A stretch of DNA of 64,000 nt from a virus (IMGVR_UViG_3300039210_000244:1-64000), one strand, 5' to 3'. Shown: positions 31,511 to 39,913, counted from the first letter of the stretch. The notes: generated by a model from the letters alone, not told the origin. Program-made: numbers and translations.

Positions 31511-34500
31511 GCGAGTTCGTACTGCACGCCTTTGATGTAATCGTTCATGAAGCGCCGGCCCGGCATCGTCTGAAGCCATTGCTCTGCCGACTGCTCGTTT
31601 CCGAAGTGCGCGACGTTCACGGTCTGGCCACTGCCGGACGAACCGGTGACAACCCCGCTCGCGCCGCCAGTGGTTGATTTGAGCGCGCCGCCAGCTGCGG
31701 CGGAACCTCCACTCTGCACGTAAACGTCAGCCTGCGCCGCGCGCTGCGCGTCAGTCCGCGTGTCGGAAACAGTTCCGGTCTGCGACTGCGGTCCGCGATA
31801 GATACTCACGAGTTTGTCGTCGATGCCGGTAAACAGCATCTTGCCGAGCCAGCCGCCGGTTTTGAAACCGGGGATCTTCTTCCCCAGCCGAGCCGCTTCG
31901 TTGAGCCCCATAAGCCAGCGGTATTTCGGATTCTGCGCGACCTCCGCGGTCTGCACGTATTCGCCGTTCGACAACCGCGCGTCGATCTTGTCGTCCTTGG
32001 GACCGCCCGGACCGACCACGGCACCGCCGCCATCGGCGTAGTTGACCGGGCCACCATCACGGAAATTCTTTTTCATCACCGCCGCGCCCGCCGCGATGAT
32101 CGCCGCCAGCGCCGCGATGGCGAGGAATGGCCCAACGTACGGAATGCTCGCGACGGCGGTCATGCCTTTGATGCCGGCCTGAATCAGCGAAGATCCGCTC
32201 TCAGCGTTCGACGCAGCGATACGTGAGGTGGCGCCGCCGACCGTCACCGCTGTTTTCGTTCCCTCGGTAGCGATCGTGCCCACAACTTCCTTCGTGCGGA
32301 AGATCGCCGAGACCGCGGCCATCAATGTGTGTTTGATGACCCATTGAGCGGCCATGTCGGAAATCGATTTCACAACCGTCTTGGCGATCCCAAGGAAAAC
32401 GCCGTTGACCGCTTGGCCGACGGTCATCGTCTTGTTGAGCAAACCCTCGATGCTCCCGGACACGGAATTGATCGCACTGCCCATCACGTCTGCAATTGAG
32501 CTTCCGATGGTTTTGAATCCGTTCTGCAGCTGAGTCATGGACGCGGTGACGGATTGGGAGAGATTGTTTGGATTCGGCCCGGCGTTAGCGGCATCGCCCT
32601 GCGCCCGTCCAAGATCGCGGCTCGCGCCAGCCACGTTCGTGTCTCCGATCGCGATCGCTTCGGGCGAGACGGCATGGCTCCGAATATCCTGCATCTGCTT
32701 CAGGTATTCCTTCGCCGCTACCACGGAGTCATCGAGCGCCTGCTTTCGCGCGTTCCATTTCTCCGCATCGGTGTGCGTGAAATCGGCATCGATATTCGCG
32801 AGCCGGAGCTGGATTTCATCCTGCTTATTCTCCAGAGCCAGCTTCTGCACGTCGATTTGTGCACGGGTCGCCTTCAACTCCGCCTCTTCCACTTTCTTGG
32901 CAGCGGCAATCTGATCGTCCGCGGCTTTTTTCTTTTCGTCGGCGATTTTGGTGTCCAGCGCGCCCTGCTTCGCGCCGATCTCCAGTTTCGTCTCCTGCAA
33001 TTTAAGGCCCGCTGCCTCAATGGCATTGTCGTCGCCGACGAGGCGCGCGGCTGCTAGATCGATTTTATAGATCTCCTCCGCCTTCGCCTTTTCGGCGTCG
33101 ATCATCACCTGTTTCTTCTGATTGTCGGCAAGGGTATATTGCGCGGTCTCGATCTGATTGGCGTAGGCGTCCTTCTGCTTGTCGAGTTCGGCTGTCGTTT
33201 CCTTGGCCTTGTCCAGCGCCGCGGTTTCGGCCGCTGCTTGTTTCTCTTTTTCTCCACGCGCCGCCGCTTCGACCTTTAGCCGGGCAGTGACCTTTTCCTT
33301 CAGCTGTGTTTCGAGATTCGAAATCTCCTGATTGTAGGCGACGACCTGTTTGCGCTCGTTGTCGCCGAAGGTGTCGGTTTTTCCTACCGTCACAGTCCCG
33401 CCGCCCATGTTAGTCCCCACAACCTGATCTTTGTAGCGGCCCTTCATCAGCGCGTCGCGTTTTGCGATTAGATCATCAATCTCTTTTCGCGCCGCATCGT
33501 TGGCGGTATCCACCCCACCAGCACTCGTCGCCGTCTTGGCAGCATTTCTGATCTGATTCCCCTTCCCGTAGATTTCCGCGAGCTTGGTGTCGGCCTCCTC
33601 AATACCCTTCAAGACCGAATCGCGTATCGAGGCGATAATGATCGCGCCAAGTGCAACGGTCAGCGCCGCCCCCATGGGTGAAAAAAGAGCCGAACTGATC
33701 GACTTCCCAACGCTCGCCCAATTCCAACTAATCATACCCATCGACCATTTTGCCGCGAATCCCCTACCGAGAGGAACGGCGAGACCCGGCATGATCGACA
33801 ACATTTTGGACAACCCGGAGAACGCACCAAAGCCGACCGCAGCCGTCGTCAGTCCTTCTCCGATCGCGCTGATTGCAGCACCATAGTCGGCGAGAAAACG
33901 GGTAATGTCCGCCTTCCACTCCAAAAGGCGAAGGTTCATCGGAGCGAAGGCGATGGAGAGACGATTGGACGCGTGTTCACCCGCGAAAGCCGTCTCCACG
34001 AGCGCGTCTGACATCTCCTTCGAGAGAATTCCGGCGGTCTTCTGCACACTCTTCGACATCGCATCAAATCCCTGCTCATTGAGTGTCTTCAACACATCCA
34101 GCATCGGTCCCGCAAAGCGCCCGAAGAGTGTCATCGACAAACGCGCTTTTTCGTTCTCGCTAGAGATCTTCGAGAACGATCTCGCGAGCTCTTCGAGCTG
34201 TTGCTGCATCGGCAGCGCGTCAAGCGCCTTGGGGTCGAGACCCAATTGTGATCCAAACATCGCCGCTTGCGGTCCCTTCGGATCAATCAGCGCCGCGCCG
34301 AGCGCCGCACGATACTGCTGGAGGTGCATCGCCAGCTCCGAAAACGCCATCTTGCCACCGGCCGCCAAGACCTGCGTCGCATCGCCCGCAAGGCCGGTGG
34401 CACGCGTCACCCGCCACATCTCATCCGCCAACCGACTCGATCCGTTGACCGCCTCCCCGATCTTCTCGGTGATCGCCTGAATCCCGATGGTCGCGATACC

Positions 34501-34683
34501 GAAGGCGGCGCCAAACTCCAGGAGACTATGGCCAGTCTCGGTCAGCTTTGAGTCGAGTTTGGAAACCTCCTCGGTGGTGCCCTTGACTTCTTGTTTGGCC
34601 GTTACAAATCCTTTGGCCATATCTGTCAATCCGGCGAGGTCCGCCTGAATTTTCAGCAGGATAGAGGTGGATGTATCGGGCAT
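31507..34683 (-). CDS. Tail tape measure protein
   Basis: 1058 aa from ATG 34683 (an in-frame GTG lies 12 bp upstream). N-terminal coiled coil, hydrophobic helices at about 250-350 (GLAVPLGRGF, MGAALTVALGAIIIASI), a long Ala/Lys/Glu coiled coil in the middle, further hydrophobic helices (IPYVGPFLAIAALAAIIAAGAAVM) and the frequent tape-measure C-terminus FRDGGPVNYADGGGAVVGPGGPKDDKIDARLSNGEYV. At about 0.15 nm per residue the tail would be near 160 nm. A late-type motif lies 30 bp upstream. Confidence 0.92.
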   Translation of the reverse strand: MPDTSTSILLKIQADLAGLTDMAKGFVTAKQEVKGTTEEVSKLDSKLTETGHSLLEFGAAFGIATIGIQAITEKIGEAVNGSSRLADEMWRVTRATGLAGDATQVLAAGGKMAFSELAMHLQQYRAALGAALIDPKGPQAAMFGSQLGLDPKALDALPMQQQLEELARSFSKISSENEKARLSMTLFGRFAGPMLDVLKTLNEQGFDAMSKSVQKTAGILSKEMSDALVETAFAGEHASNRLSIAFAPMNLRLLEWKADITRFLADYGAAISAIGEGLTTAAVGFGAFSGLSKMLSIMPGLAVPLGRGFAAKWSMGMISWNWASVGKSISSALFSPMGAALTVALGAIIIASIRDSVLKGIEEADTKLAEIYGKGNQIRNAAKTATSAGGVDTANDAARKEIDDLIAKRDALMKGRYKDQVVGTNMGGGTVTVGKTDTFGDNERKQVVAYNQEISNLETQLKEKVTARLKVEAAARGEKEKQAAAETAALDKAKETTAELDKQKDAYANQIETAQYTLADNQKKQVMIDAEKAKAEEIYKIDLAAARLVGDDNAIEAAGLKLQETKLEIGAKQGALDTKIADEKKKAADDQIAAAKKVEEAELKATRAQIDVQKLALENKQDEIQLRLANIDADFTHTDAEKWNARKQALDDSVVAAKEYLKQMQDIRSHAVSPEAIAIGDTNVAGASRDLGRAQGDAANAGPNPNNLSQSVTASMTQLQNGFKTIGSSIADVMGSAINSVSGSIEGLLNKTMTVGQAVNGVFLGIAKTVVKSISDMAAQWVIKHTLMAAVSAIFRTKEVVGTIATEGTKTAVTVGGATSRIAASNAESGSSLIQAGIKGMTAVASIPYVGPFLAIAALAAIIAAGAAVMKKNFRDGGPVNYADGGGAVVGPGGPKDDKIDARLSNGEYVQTAEVAQNPKYRWLMGLNEAARLGKKIPGFKTGGWLGKMLFTGIDDKLVSIYRGPQSQTGTVSDTRTDAQRAAQADVYVQSGGSAAAGGALKSTTGGASGVVTGSSGSGQTVNVAHFGNEQSAEQWLQTMPGRRFMNDYIKGVQYELA

Positions 34684-34710
34684 AACGCACCGCACGGAAT
34701 CCCAGCGAGC

Positions 34711-34738
34711 CCGTCAAATTTTACCTCCTAAAAATATA
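34711..34738 (-). promoter_or_regulatory. Late-type motif AGGAGGTAAAATTTGAC upstream of tape measure
   Basis: Reads TATTTTTAGGAGGTAAAATTTGACGGG leftwards in the divergent gap between 34683 and 34803. The AGGAGG is too far (about 38 nt) from the ATG to be its ribosome site. Shared with 36602-36620, 15272-15290 and, less perfectly, 42665-42680, 43158-43172 and 43806-43818. Confidence 0.5.
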
Positions 34739-34802
34739 CTTTCGAAAGCCGTCTGCGCGCTTTGCGACTTGTCCGCGTAGGTTTAACCGGCTACCAGCGG
34801 AA

Positions 34803-35279
34803 ATGACTCGCCACATTTTCGTATCAGTTTTGGCACTCGCATCGCTGTTTTTGGCGGGCTGCAAGCAGAGCGACAAATTCAAGACCCATGCAGAGACATG
34901 GCTGATCCACTCCGAAGGAGCACCCAACAGCCTGAATCTGCGGCTGCTGCAGGCAGCACAATTCATCAAGCCCGATGAACTGTTGAGCAAGGACGAGATC
35001 GCACGGATATGGGCCGTGATCGATGAATCGACCGGAAACCAATGGCTGGCGACCTCAGCCACCCAGATCCGAGCTTCTTTCAATCAGATTGGTCAGCCGC
35101 CATCGGAGTTTCGTGATACCTACGCTGACATGCAGCAGTTCACGCGGCTAATCGAAGAGGCCGTAGTTTACGAAATGAACCACAGGGACGATCCGCGGGA
35201 AGTCTATGCGACCGTCAAGCCGATGACAGACCGAGCAGAACAGTTACTTGCCGTGATCCGTCTCCGGCTTGGGAAGTGA
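34803..35279 (+). CDS. Small lipoprotein on the opposite strand (moron-like)
   Basis: 158 aa, plus strand in an otherwise leftward tail operon. Signal peptide and lipobox MTRHIFVSVLALASLFLAGC; the mature part is helical (LRLLQAAQFIKPDELLSKDEIARIWAVIDESTG, FTRLIEEAVVYEMNHRDDPREVYATVKPM). No family recognised. Its own strand, its position between conserved tail genes and a lipoprotein signal suggest a cargo gene expressed in the lysogen, perhaps altering the host surface. It overlaps the tail chaperone frame by 36 bp. Confidence 0.75.
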   Translation: MTRHIFVSVLALASLFLAGCKQSDKFKTHAETWLIHSEGAPNSLNLRLLQAAQFIKPDELLSKDEIARIWAVIDESTGNQWLATSATQIRASFNQIGQPPSEFRDTYADMQQFTRLIEEAVVYEMNHRDDPREVYATVKPMTDRAEQLLAVIRLRLGK

Positions 35280-35660
35280 CGGCGGCACCGCCGGGCGCGG
35301 GGTTTCCGCTACGAGCGCGAGCAGCTTCGAGAACAGGCTGTTCTTTTTCTTCTCGGCCGGGGTCAGCGGACGAATGATCGCTTTCAGCGCGGAGGCGCAA
35401 CGGTCAAACGCACTTCCACCTTTCTCGCCGACAAGCAGCGGAGCAACCGCAGCGTGAACCGTGTCGAGATTCTGCAACGCGAGCGCAGCGTCCCGGCGAT
35501 CACAGCCGGCCAACGCCACGCGGATTTGGGGCACGGACATTTCTCGCACCTCGAACCAAGTACCTACGCCCCTAGCTACGGCGTCGCCAAGGAATTCGTC
35601 AAGGCGGACACTTCTTGCGAGCTGATCGCCATCGGCTTCACGCCCTGTAGTGTCTTCTTT
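35244..35660 (-). CDS. Tail assembly chaperone, T-like part produced by -1 frameshift
   Basis: The frame is open from the slippery CCAAAAG at 35657-35663 to 35244 and reads ...GREADGDQLARSVRLDEFLGDAVARG...WFEVREMSVPQIRVALAGCDRRDAALALQNLD. No good start codon or leader precedes it; the only internal starts give a truncated product. It overlaps the G-like gene in the -1 frame, the arrangement of G/GT chaperones of siphophages. It should be made as a fusion to the first part of 35576-35983 and assist tape-measure and tube assembly. Confidence 0.7.
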   Translation of the reverse strand, partial: KEDTTGREADGDQLARSVRLDEFLGDAVARGVGTWFEVREMSVPQIRVALAGCDRRDAALALQNLDTVHAAVAPLLVGEKGGSAFDRCASALKAIIRPLTPAEKKKNSLFSKLLALVAETPRPAVPPSLPKPETDHGK

Positions 35661-35983
35661 TGGCGGGCAAGAAGACGGGCAAAGCGAGGGTCATTTTGGG
35701 CTTTCCCCAATTCGTCGATCGCGTAGAGCGAATCGTCGTCGAGGGTTTCCGCCCAGCCCTTCGGCATGTCGGTCACGAATTCAACGAACGCGTGAATGTC
35801 GCCGATTGTGTCGAAATACTGCGCCACTTTCGTGAGTGGGACCAAACGCACGTTTACGACTTCCGTCGCTCCGTGCATGTAGGTGATCGGCTGGTCTTGC
35901 CCCCTGCCGTCGTGGTGCACAACCGTTGCCGGCTGTGCACCGTTGATGATTGTCTGTGCCGCTATCGGGTTCGGTTCGCTCAT
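35576..35983 (-). CDS. Tail assembly chaperone (G-like)
   Basis: 135 aa between the tail tube and tape-measure genes, where the G-type chaperone is expected. VNVRLVPLTKVAQYFDTIGDIHAFVEFVTDMP and ETLDDDSLYAIDELGKAQNDPRFARLLARQKK are helical and acidic. The codons CAA AAG within CCAAAAG (35657-35663) form a plausible -1 slip site near the 3' end. The leader has GAACCTGAAAC and GAACTGAA. Confidence 0.75.
   Translation of the reverse strand: MSEPNPIAAQTIINGAQPATVVHHDGRGQDQPITYMHGATEVVNVRLVPLTKVAQYFDTIGDIHAFVEFVTDMPKGWAETLDDDSLYAIDELGKAQNDPRFARLLARQKKTLQGVKPMAISSQEVSALTNSLATP
35657..35663 (-). promoter_or_regulatory. Putative -1 frameshift site CCAAAAG
   Basis: In the G-like frame the codons are CGC CAA AAG AAG. 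Slipping one base back reads CCA AAA GAA and continues without stop for about 135 codons into the T-like frame. The heptamer is not the most efficient type, but it is the only A-rich run in the overlap. Confidence 0.5.
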
Positions 35984-36027
35984 TTCAGTTCGGGATCAGT
36001 TCGTTTCAGGTTCTAAAAAAATCAGGA

Positions 36028-36531
36028 TCAGGCGAGCAACGCGTTAGGCGTGAGCACGACCTTCTCCAGCGCGTCGATCTTGATCGTCGCCTTGGTGACC
36101 TCGCCGGCGGTCAGCTTGAAACCGCCGTCGAGCTGCCAGCTCGCTTTGAAAATGTTCGAGTGCAGGGCAATCGCGGTCACGGCATCATCGGGATCGACGA
36201 TGAAGACTTCGGCGGTGCCGGTGGAGAAACCGCCTTCGATTCCAGTGGAACCAGCGAACGCGCCCGCGAGCGTCTTCACGTCTTCAACCTCGAACTTGAA
36301 CCCCTGCGTACGTTTCTTCGGCACGGTGCGATCGGGGCGGAGGAAACCGTCAGCGTCCGGAACCTCGCGCTGCGTGGTCTCGATCGTTTGCTCGTAATCA
36401 CAAAGCTTCCCAATAATTGAAACCGGTGTTTGCGGAACGCCGGCTACCGACGGGGTAAGCGTGACGTACGTTTTACGAGGAATTATGGTCTTCGTCGGGT
36501 CGAAGGTAACGGTTGGGATCACGATAGGCAT
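36028..36531 (-). CDS. Major tail (tube) protein
   Basis: 167 aa, beta-rich. MPIVIPTVTFDPTKTIIPRKTYVTLTPSVAGVPQTP, SIIGKLCDYEQTIETTQREVPDADGFLRPDRTVPKKRTQGFKFEVEDVKTLAGAF. Size and position (after the connectors, before the chaperones) fit a siphophage tail tube. Leader with several GAACCTGAA units; a late-type motif lies further upstream in the same gap. Confidence 0.7.
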   Translation of the reverse strand: MPIVIPTVTFDPTKTIIPRKTYVTLTPSVAGVPQTPVSIIGKLCDYEQTIETTQREVPDADGFLRPDRTVPKKRTQGFKFEVEDVKTLAGAFAGSTGIEGGFSTGTAEVFIVDPDDAVTAIALHSNIFKASWQLDGGFKLTAGEVTKATIKIDALEKVVLTPNALLA

Positions 36532-36601
36532 GGTAGGAGTCGGTTCAGGTTCAATTCAGGTTCAGGTTCTTTGCTCCTCTGTCGTCGGAGTCCGCGCACC
36601 C

Positions 36602-36620
36602 TCCGTCAAATTTTACCTGT
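36602..36620 (-). promoter_or_regulatory. Late-type motif ACAGGTAAAATTTGACGGA upstream of tail tube
   Basis: Leftward GAATTAAACAGGTAAAATTTGACGGA. It shares GGTAAAATTTGACGG with the element before the tape-measure gene and lies 74 bp before the tail tube ATG, with the repeat leader between. Confidence 0.5.
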
Positions 36621-36627
36621 TTAATTC

Positions 36628-36978
36628 TCAGCGCATCGCCAACCGCCGCCGTCTCGCCCGATAATCAGCGGTCAGCTTGCGCTCGATCCCGCCCTTTGGA
36701 GGCGTCTTTTTTCGCTGGATACCCGCAAGGCAGGTGACGAGGCGATCGCTTACCGCATCGTAAACCACGGTCATCGCCTTTCCGTACATCCGCACCTTCC
36801 AGATCGTTCGCGCTTTTGATGTTCCTGCGCCGACGAACCGTACGCACTCGCGACCTTCGCGCACCGCGGTTAGAATCACATCGTAGCTTGAAGGGTAGAG
36901 CTTGAGCCCAAGGCGCTCGTTCGCGCGCCGGATGAAGTGCCTCTCCTGCGCAAGCTGCGTGACCGCGAGATCGTTCAT
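36628..36978 (-). CDS. Hypothetical basic protein with possible RNase-like fold
   Basis: 116 aa. FIRRANERLGLKLYPSSYDVILTAVREG, then RTIWKVRMYGKAMTVVYDAVSDRLVTCL and a very basic tail. The helix followed by a four-strand sheet with His/Arg resembles small toxin or RNase-like proteins of the BECR type, but catalytic residues cannot be assigned. The start overlaps the stop of the preceding 46-aa gene. Confidence 0.6.
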   Translation of the reverse strand: MNDLAVTQLAQERHFIRRANERLGLKLYPSSYDVILTAVREGRECVRFVGAGTSKARTIWKVRMYGKAMTVVYDAVSDRLVTCLAGIQRKKTPPKGGIERKLTADYRARRRRLAMR

Positions 36979-37115
36979 GGTGAGACCGCCCGATTACGAC
37001 GCCGGCATTTCGGTAACACGTTTGAGGTCGGATCCGGCCGCGGAACACGCGGGTAACACGGACGCGCAAACTGGCGCGTCTGCACCGCAAGCCAGAGGAT
37101 AACCGCCGCGGTCAT
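36975..37115 (-). CDS. Tiny protein, 46 aa
   Basis: ATG 37115 overlaps the stop of the tail completion gene, and its own stop overlaps the next ATG; both are ATGA overlaps. Short hydrophobic N-terminus MTAAVILWLAVQ followed by a basic, Pro/Arg-rich tail. Coupling on both sides argues that it is translated; alternatively it only relays ribosomes. Confidence 0.4.
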   Translation of the reverse strand: MTAAVILWLAVQTRQFARPCYPRVPRPDPTSNVLPKCRRRNRAVSP

Positions 37116-37657
37116 AGAGCATACATGTCCGCGGTGATCGGGGACAGCCGGCGGTTCGCGCGGCGTCCAGTCGGAACGACGAACGAGAGATCCAACTGCC
37201 AGAGAAACGACTGCTCGCTGATCTCCGACATGCGTCCGTCCCAAGTGAACGCCTCCGTGAGCAGCGCGACTGACGGCTCATTCTTACCGGCAACGACCGT
37301 CCCGTCGGCATTGTGCACCTTGAGGAGCAGTTCCGGCTTGAGATCCGACGGCGCCGTCTCGATCGCGTCCATCAAACTCTCGGCCCAATCGAGCAGACCT
37401 GGCTCAGCGCGCGGATCGAGCTTCACGAAGTCCTGCTTCTTCTTCGTGCGAAGGAACAGTGAGACCTTGCCAGTGGCTTTGCCGCCGACGCTCTCTGTCA
37501 TCGTGAGGTCAACCATCGTCACGAGCGGCAGATCCTTCTCACCGGTGATCGTAAACTCGTTGCCCTTTTTCACGGCAAGGCCAGCCAGCAGACCGTAAGT
37601 CTGCGAGTGAAAAACGAGGCGCGTCCAGATTTCGCGAGCGATGGCGGAGTAGATCAT
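37112..37657 (-). CDS. Tail completion/terminator-like protein
   Basis: 181 aa. Starts MIYSAIAREIWTRLVFHSQTYGLLAGLAVKKGNEFTITG; the middle has SLFLRTKKKQDFVKLDPRAEPGLLDWAESLMDAI and the C-terminus FLWQLDLSFVVPTGRR. Position between the gp10-like and tube genes suggests a tail terminator or neck protein; the sequence itself does not prove it. Confidence 0.55.
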   Translation of the reverse strand: MIYSAIAREIWTRLVFHSQTYGLLAGLAVKKGNEFTITGEKDLPLVTMVDLTMTESVGGKATGKVSLFLRTKKKQDFVKLDPRAEPGLLDWAESLMDAIETAPSDLKPELLLKVHNADGTVVAGKNEPSVALLTEAFTWDGRMSEISEQSFLWQLDLSFVVPTGRRANRRLSPITADMYAL

Positions 37658-37914
37658 TTGAGAGTGATGTTTTTACTGTCTGACCAAAGCAGCTCCCAAT
37701 GGTCGCCACAGTCGGCGACGTTGTGCTTTGTGCACTCGGTTTCGGTACGAACAAAAGCCAGCACGAATTCAGTGGGACGGATGCGGACACGAACACGCCC
37801 AACAGGCGTCGGAACGATCGGCTTCACAGGATCGGCCTCGGGGCCGTACAGGATTTGCTCCGCGTCGATTTCGGTCCCGCAGACCGTGATGATTTTACTC
37901 ATGGGGTAGCTCAT
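37654..37914 (-). CDS. Small head-tail region protein, 86 aa
   Basis: ATG 37914 overlaps the stop of the gp10-like gene. MSYPMSKIITVCGTEIDAEQILYGPEADPVKPI, PVGRVRVRIRPTEFVLAFVRTETECT. Compact beta protein of unknown role; start chosen by the overlap although the frame is open further upstream. Confidence 0.6.
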   Translation of the reverse strand: MSYPMSKIITVCGTEIDAEQILYGPEADPVKPIVPTPVGRVRVRIRPTEFVLAFVRTETECTKHNVADCGDHWELLWSDSKNITLK

Positions 37915-38438
37915 TTGATTACTTTCTGCAGGAAGGATTTCATTTCCGCTTGGAGTAGCGCACGCGCCTTGGGCCGCATGTTCTCGACGATTCGCATCGC
38001 CTTGATTCCGCGCACGCGCTTCGCCAAAACGTAGTCGGTCCCGAACTTCATCCCGGGCGTCCAGCCGCCAACTGCTGCGGTCGAGGTGAGGGGAATAAAT
38101 AGCAGCCGCGCAGTCTTCGGATAGATGTAGCCGCCATTGCTCGTCGGCGTGCCGGCGTTGCCGGTTCCCTTCTCCAGCCAAAGCATGATCTTGTTCGGGT
38201 TGGCCGGATTCCCGTCGGTCGAATTGAAGATCAGCCGCTCGCTATCGTTTGTCTTCAGGATCGTCCAATTCCGACGCGTGTTGCCGGTCCAGCCCTTCGG
38301 CGTGGCGGCGATCAAAGCCGTCCTCGTTCTCCACGCGGCGATCTCAACTGGCTTGTCAAACGACTTGTCGGTCAGCGCCAGCTTTATCCGAGCGATCATG
38401 CGATCACCGGCGTCGGTGTTGGCGGTCGCGCGAATCAT
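37911..38438 (-). CDS. HK97 gp10-like head-tail component
   Basis: 175 aa. RMIARIKLALTDKSFDKPVEIAAWRTRTALIAATPKGWTGNTRRNWTI and the C-terminal RPKARALLQAEMKSFLQKVIK are typical of gp10-like proteins (helix, T/P..TG..R..W pattern). It joins head and tail or starts tail assembly. Both ends overlap neighbours. Confidence 0.75.
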   Translation of the reverse strand: MIRATANTDAGDRMIARIKLALTDKSFDKPVEIAAWRTRTALIAATPKGWTGNTRRNWTILKTNDSERLIFNSTDGNPANPNKIMLWLEKGTGNAGTPTSNGGYIYPKTARLLFIPLTSTAAVGGWTPGMKFGTDYVLAKRVRGIKAMRIVENMRPKARALLQAEMKSFLQKVIK

Positions 38439-39076
38439 ACGAGCCCGATTCGGTAGCGATCCAAAATATCCGTGACCTCAGCGGGGATCTTGCGAAGCGT
38501 GACCGTTTGCCGGTCGCCATTCACGCCGACGTACTCGCGCGTCGAACGGCCTGAACTGACCGCGGCAAAGATCGTGCACGCGCGGGTGATGTTGGCTGGG
38601 ATGCCTGTTGGCGGGACCGTCAACGGGTTCGTTGCATCGAGCGCATAGCCAAATTTACCCTGTAGCGTGATCTGCTTCAGCAGCGGAAACGTGCGACCTC
38701 CGTTGAGCACGTCCATTCGAAATGTGTCCGGGCGAAGCCAGCGACCGACGCGGACAATCTTAGCATCCTTCGAGAATGGCGCCGTCTCCAGTCGGTATTG
38801 ATCGGCCGGCAAAACCTCGCCGTCCACTTGGATCTCCGTGAGCTCGATGCACGGGAACGGCAGCCAAATCCTATTCAGAGCGATCCAGTATGACGGCACT
38901 ACGAGCACCGAGGATGAGTGGTCGTGGAACAGGAAGTCGCGATGACAGTAATCGTCGATCGCTCGCGACGCCGCGTTGATGCAGTCCGTGAACAGGTCTA
39001 TTTCGGTATCGTCGGTGTTGCGCGTTTCAGCCTGAACGTTCGCGACGGTACAATACGGATAAAGGAGCGTGCTCAT
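38435..39076 (-). CDS. Head-tail connector (gp6-like)
   Basis: 213 aa. TVANVQAETRNTDDTEIDLFTDCINAASRAIDDYCHRDFLFHDHS is the classic gp6-like connector N-terminus (helix with A...I..YC.R.F). The following beta part has LPFPCIELTEIQVDGEVL and the C-terminus IPAEVTDILDRYRIGLV. It forms the ring below the portal. Confidence 0.82.
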   Translation of the reverse strand: MSTLLYPYCTVANVQAETRNTDDTEIDLFTDCINAASRAIDDYCHRDFLFHDHSSSVLVVPSYWIALNRIWLPFPCIELTEIQVDGEVLPADQYRLETAPFSKDAKIVRVGRWLRPDTFRMDVLNGGRTFPLLKQITLQGKFGYALDATNPLTVPPTGIPANITRACTIFAAVSSGRSTREYVGVNGDRQTVTLRKIPAEVTDILDRYRIGLV

Positions 39077-39312
39077 ATTGTGCAGAGCGTAACCATTTTC
39101 TTGTCACGCGGAGAGGGAGACTGACCGTGCCAGTAGCGGCGGTGACTCTGGAGTACCTTCGTCCGGCACTTCTCCACCTCGATCTGGTAGTCCCGCACAA
39201 CCGCGGCGACTCCATCGTGGGATGCGATCTTCAGCCGGCGGAGCAAGAGATCCTGCTCGGCGAGAGCGATCACCGATTCCCTGATCGTCTGAGCGAGTTT
39301 GTCGCGGTCCAT
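39073..39312 (-). CDS. Small helical protein, 79 aa
   Basis: MDRDKLAQTIRESVIALAEQDLLLRRLKIASHDGVAAVVRDYQIEVEKCRTKVL. Stop overlaps the connector ATG. Helical and charged; unknown role in head assembly. Confidence 0.6.
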   Translation of the reverse strand: MDRDKLAQTIRESVIALAEQDLLLRRLKIASHDGVAAVVRDYQIEVEKCRTKVLQSHRRYWHGQSPSPRDKKMVTLCTI

Positions 39313-39360
39313 AAGCTGAGCGGTTTAGCCCGCAGCTGCCGCGGGCAGGTGAAAGAAAAA

Positions 39361-39380
39361 GAGCGGCGCAACGGCCGCTC
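39361..39380 (-). terminator. Intrinsic terminator after gene 39385-39582
   Basis: Stem GAGCGGC / GCCGCTC with a 6-nt loop; followed on the minus strand by TTTTTCTTTC. It overlaps the end of the small gene. Confidence 0.75.
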
Positions 39381-39384
39381 TCGT

Positions 39385-39582
39385 TTACTCAGCGGACGGC
39401 TTCGCTACTTGGCCGGTCTTTGCGGGAACAGGAACCTCGGGAACGAGCTTGAACTGTTCTGGCGCGTGCTTCTCAAGGCCAGCGGCCTGTTCGGCCGTGA
39501 CTGTGATGATGCAGCCTTCGGTGACTAGACCGACGCCAGCAAGATTCTGTTTCACTTTACCAATGTATTTATAGCGCGGCAT
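39385..39582 (-). CDS. Small protein after the capsid gene, 65 aa
   Basis: MPRYKYIGKVKQNLAGVGLVTEGCIITVTAEQAAGLEKHAPEQFKLVPEV. Small beta protein of the kind often encoded after the capsid gene in HK97-like head modules; possibly a decoration or connector accessory. Leader has GAATTGAACCCGAAACGAA. Confidence 0.6.
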   Translation of the reverse strand: MPRYKYIGKVKQNLAGVGLVTEGCIITVTAEQAAGLEKHAPEQFKLVPEVPVPAKTGQVAKPSAE

Positions 39583-39767
39583 AAAATTCGTTTCGGGTTC
39601 AATTCAGTTCGGGTACAAACACCGTGCGAAATCGAGTCGCGGCCATGCAAGCAATATCGCTGAAAATCAATCAGCAGCCGTTGTCCCTTCAACGCACAGC
39701 GCGAATCTCATCGGACTCGATACAGAACGGCGGCAGAAAAAAGAGCCCCGTTAAATCGAAAAGAAAA

Positions 39768-39794
39768 GGCCGGCTCCACCCGATGGAACCGGCC
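39768..39794 (-). terminator. Intrinsic terminator, second behind capsid
   Basis: Stem GGCCGGCTCC / GGAACCGGCC (one G-T pair); followed leftwards by TTTTCTTTTCG. Confidence 0.8.
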
Positions 39795-39885
39795 TCCCGA
39801 TTAACAAGAGCAAGGAACAAGCTCGCTCTACCCATCAGCATCAGCGGGCGCGGACGCGTATCCGTCAAACAATTCCGAAAATAAA

Positions 39886-39913
39886 AAGCCCGCCCCAGTT
39901 AAGGAGCGGGCTT
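39886..39913 (-). terminator. Intrinsic terminator directly behind capsid
   Basis: Stem AAGCCCGCCCC / GGAGCGGGCTT; followed leftwards by TTTATTTTCGG. It lies 22 bp past the capsid stop codon. Confidence 0.85.

Noticed and set aside
29717-31579. Upstream extension of the minor tail gene to 31579 (and similar extensions of 8719, 19523, 54633 and 55522)
   Set aside because: The extensions run inside the preceding genes; ATGA overlaps or leader motifs define later starts.
34526-34717. Minus-strand frame with TTG at 34717 and a perfect AGGAGG at good distance
   Set aside because: It lies in another frame of the tape-measure start region; its translation (Arg/Gly-rich) looks non-coding, and the AGGAGG belongs to the conserved late-type motif.
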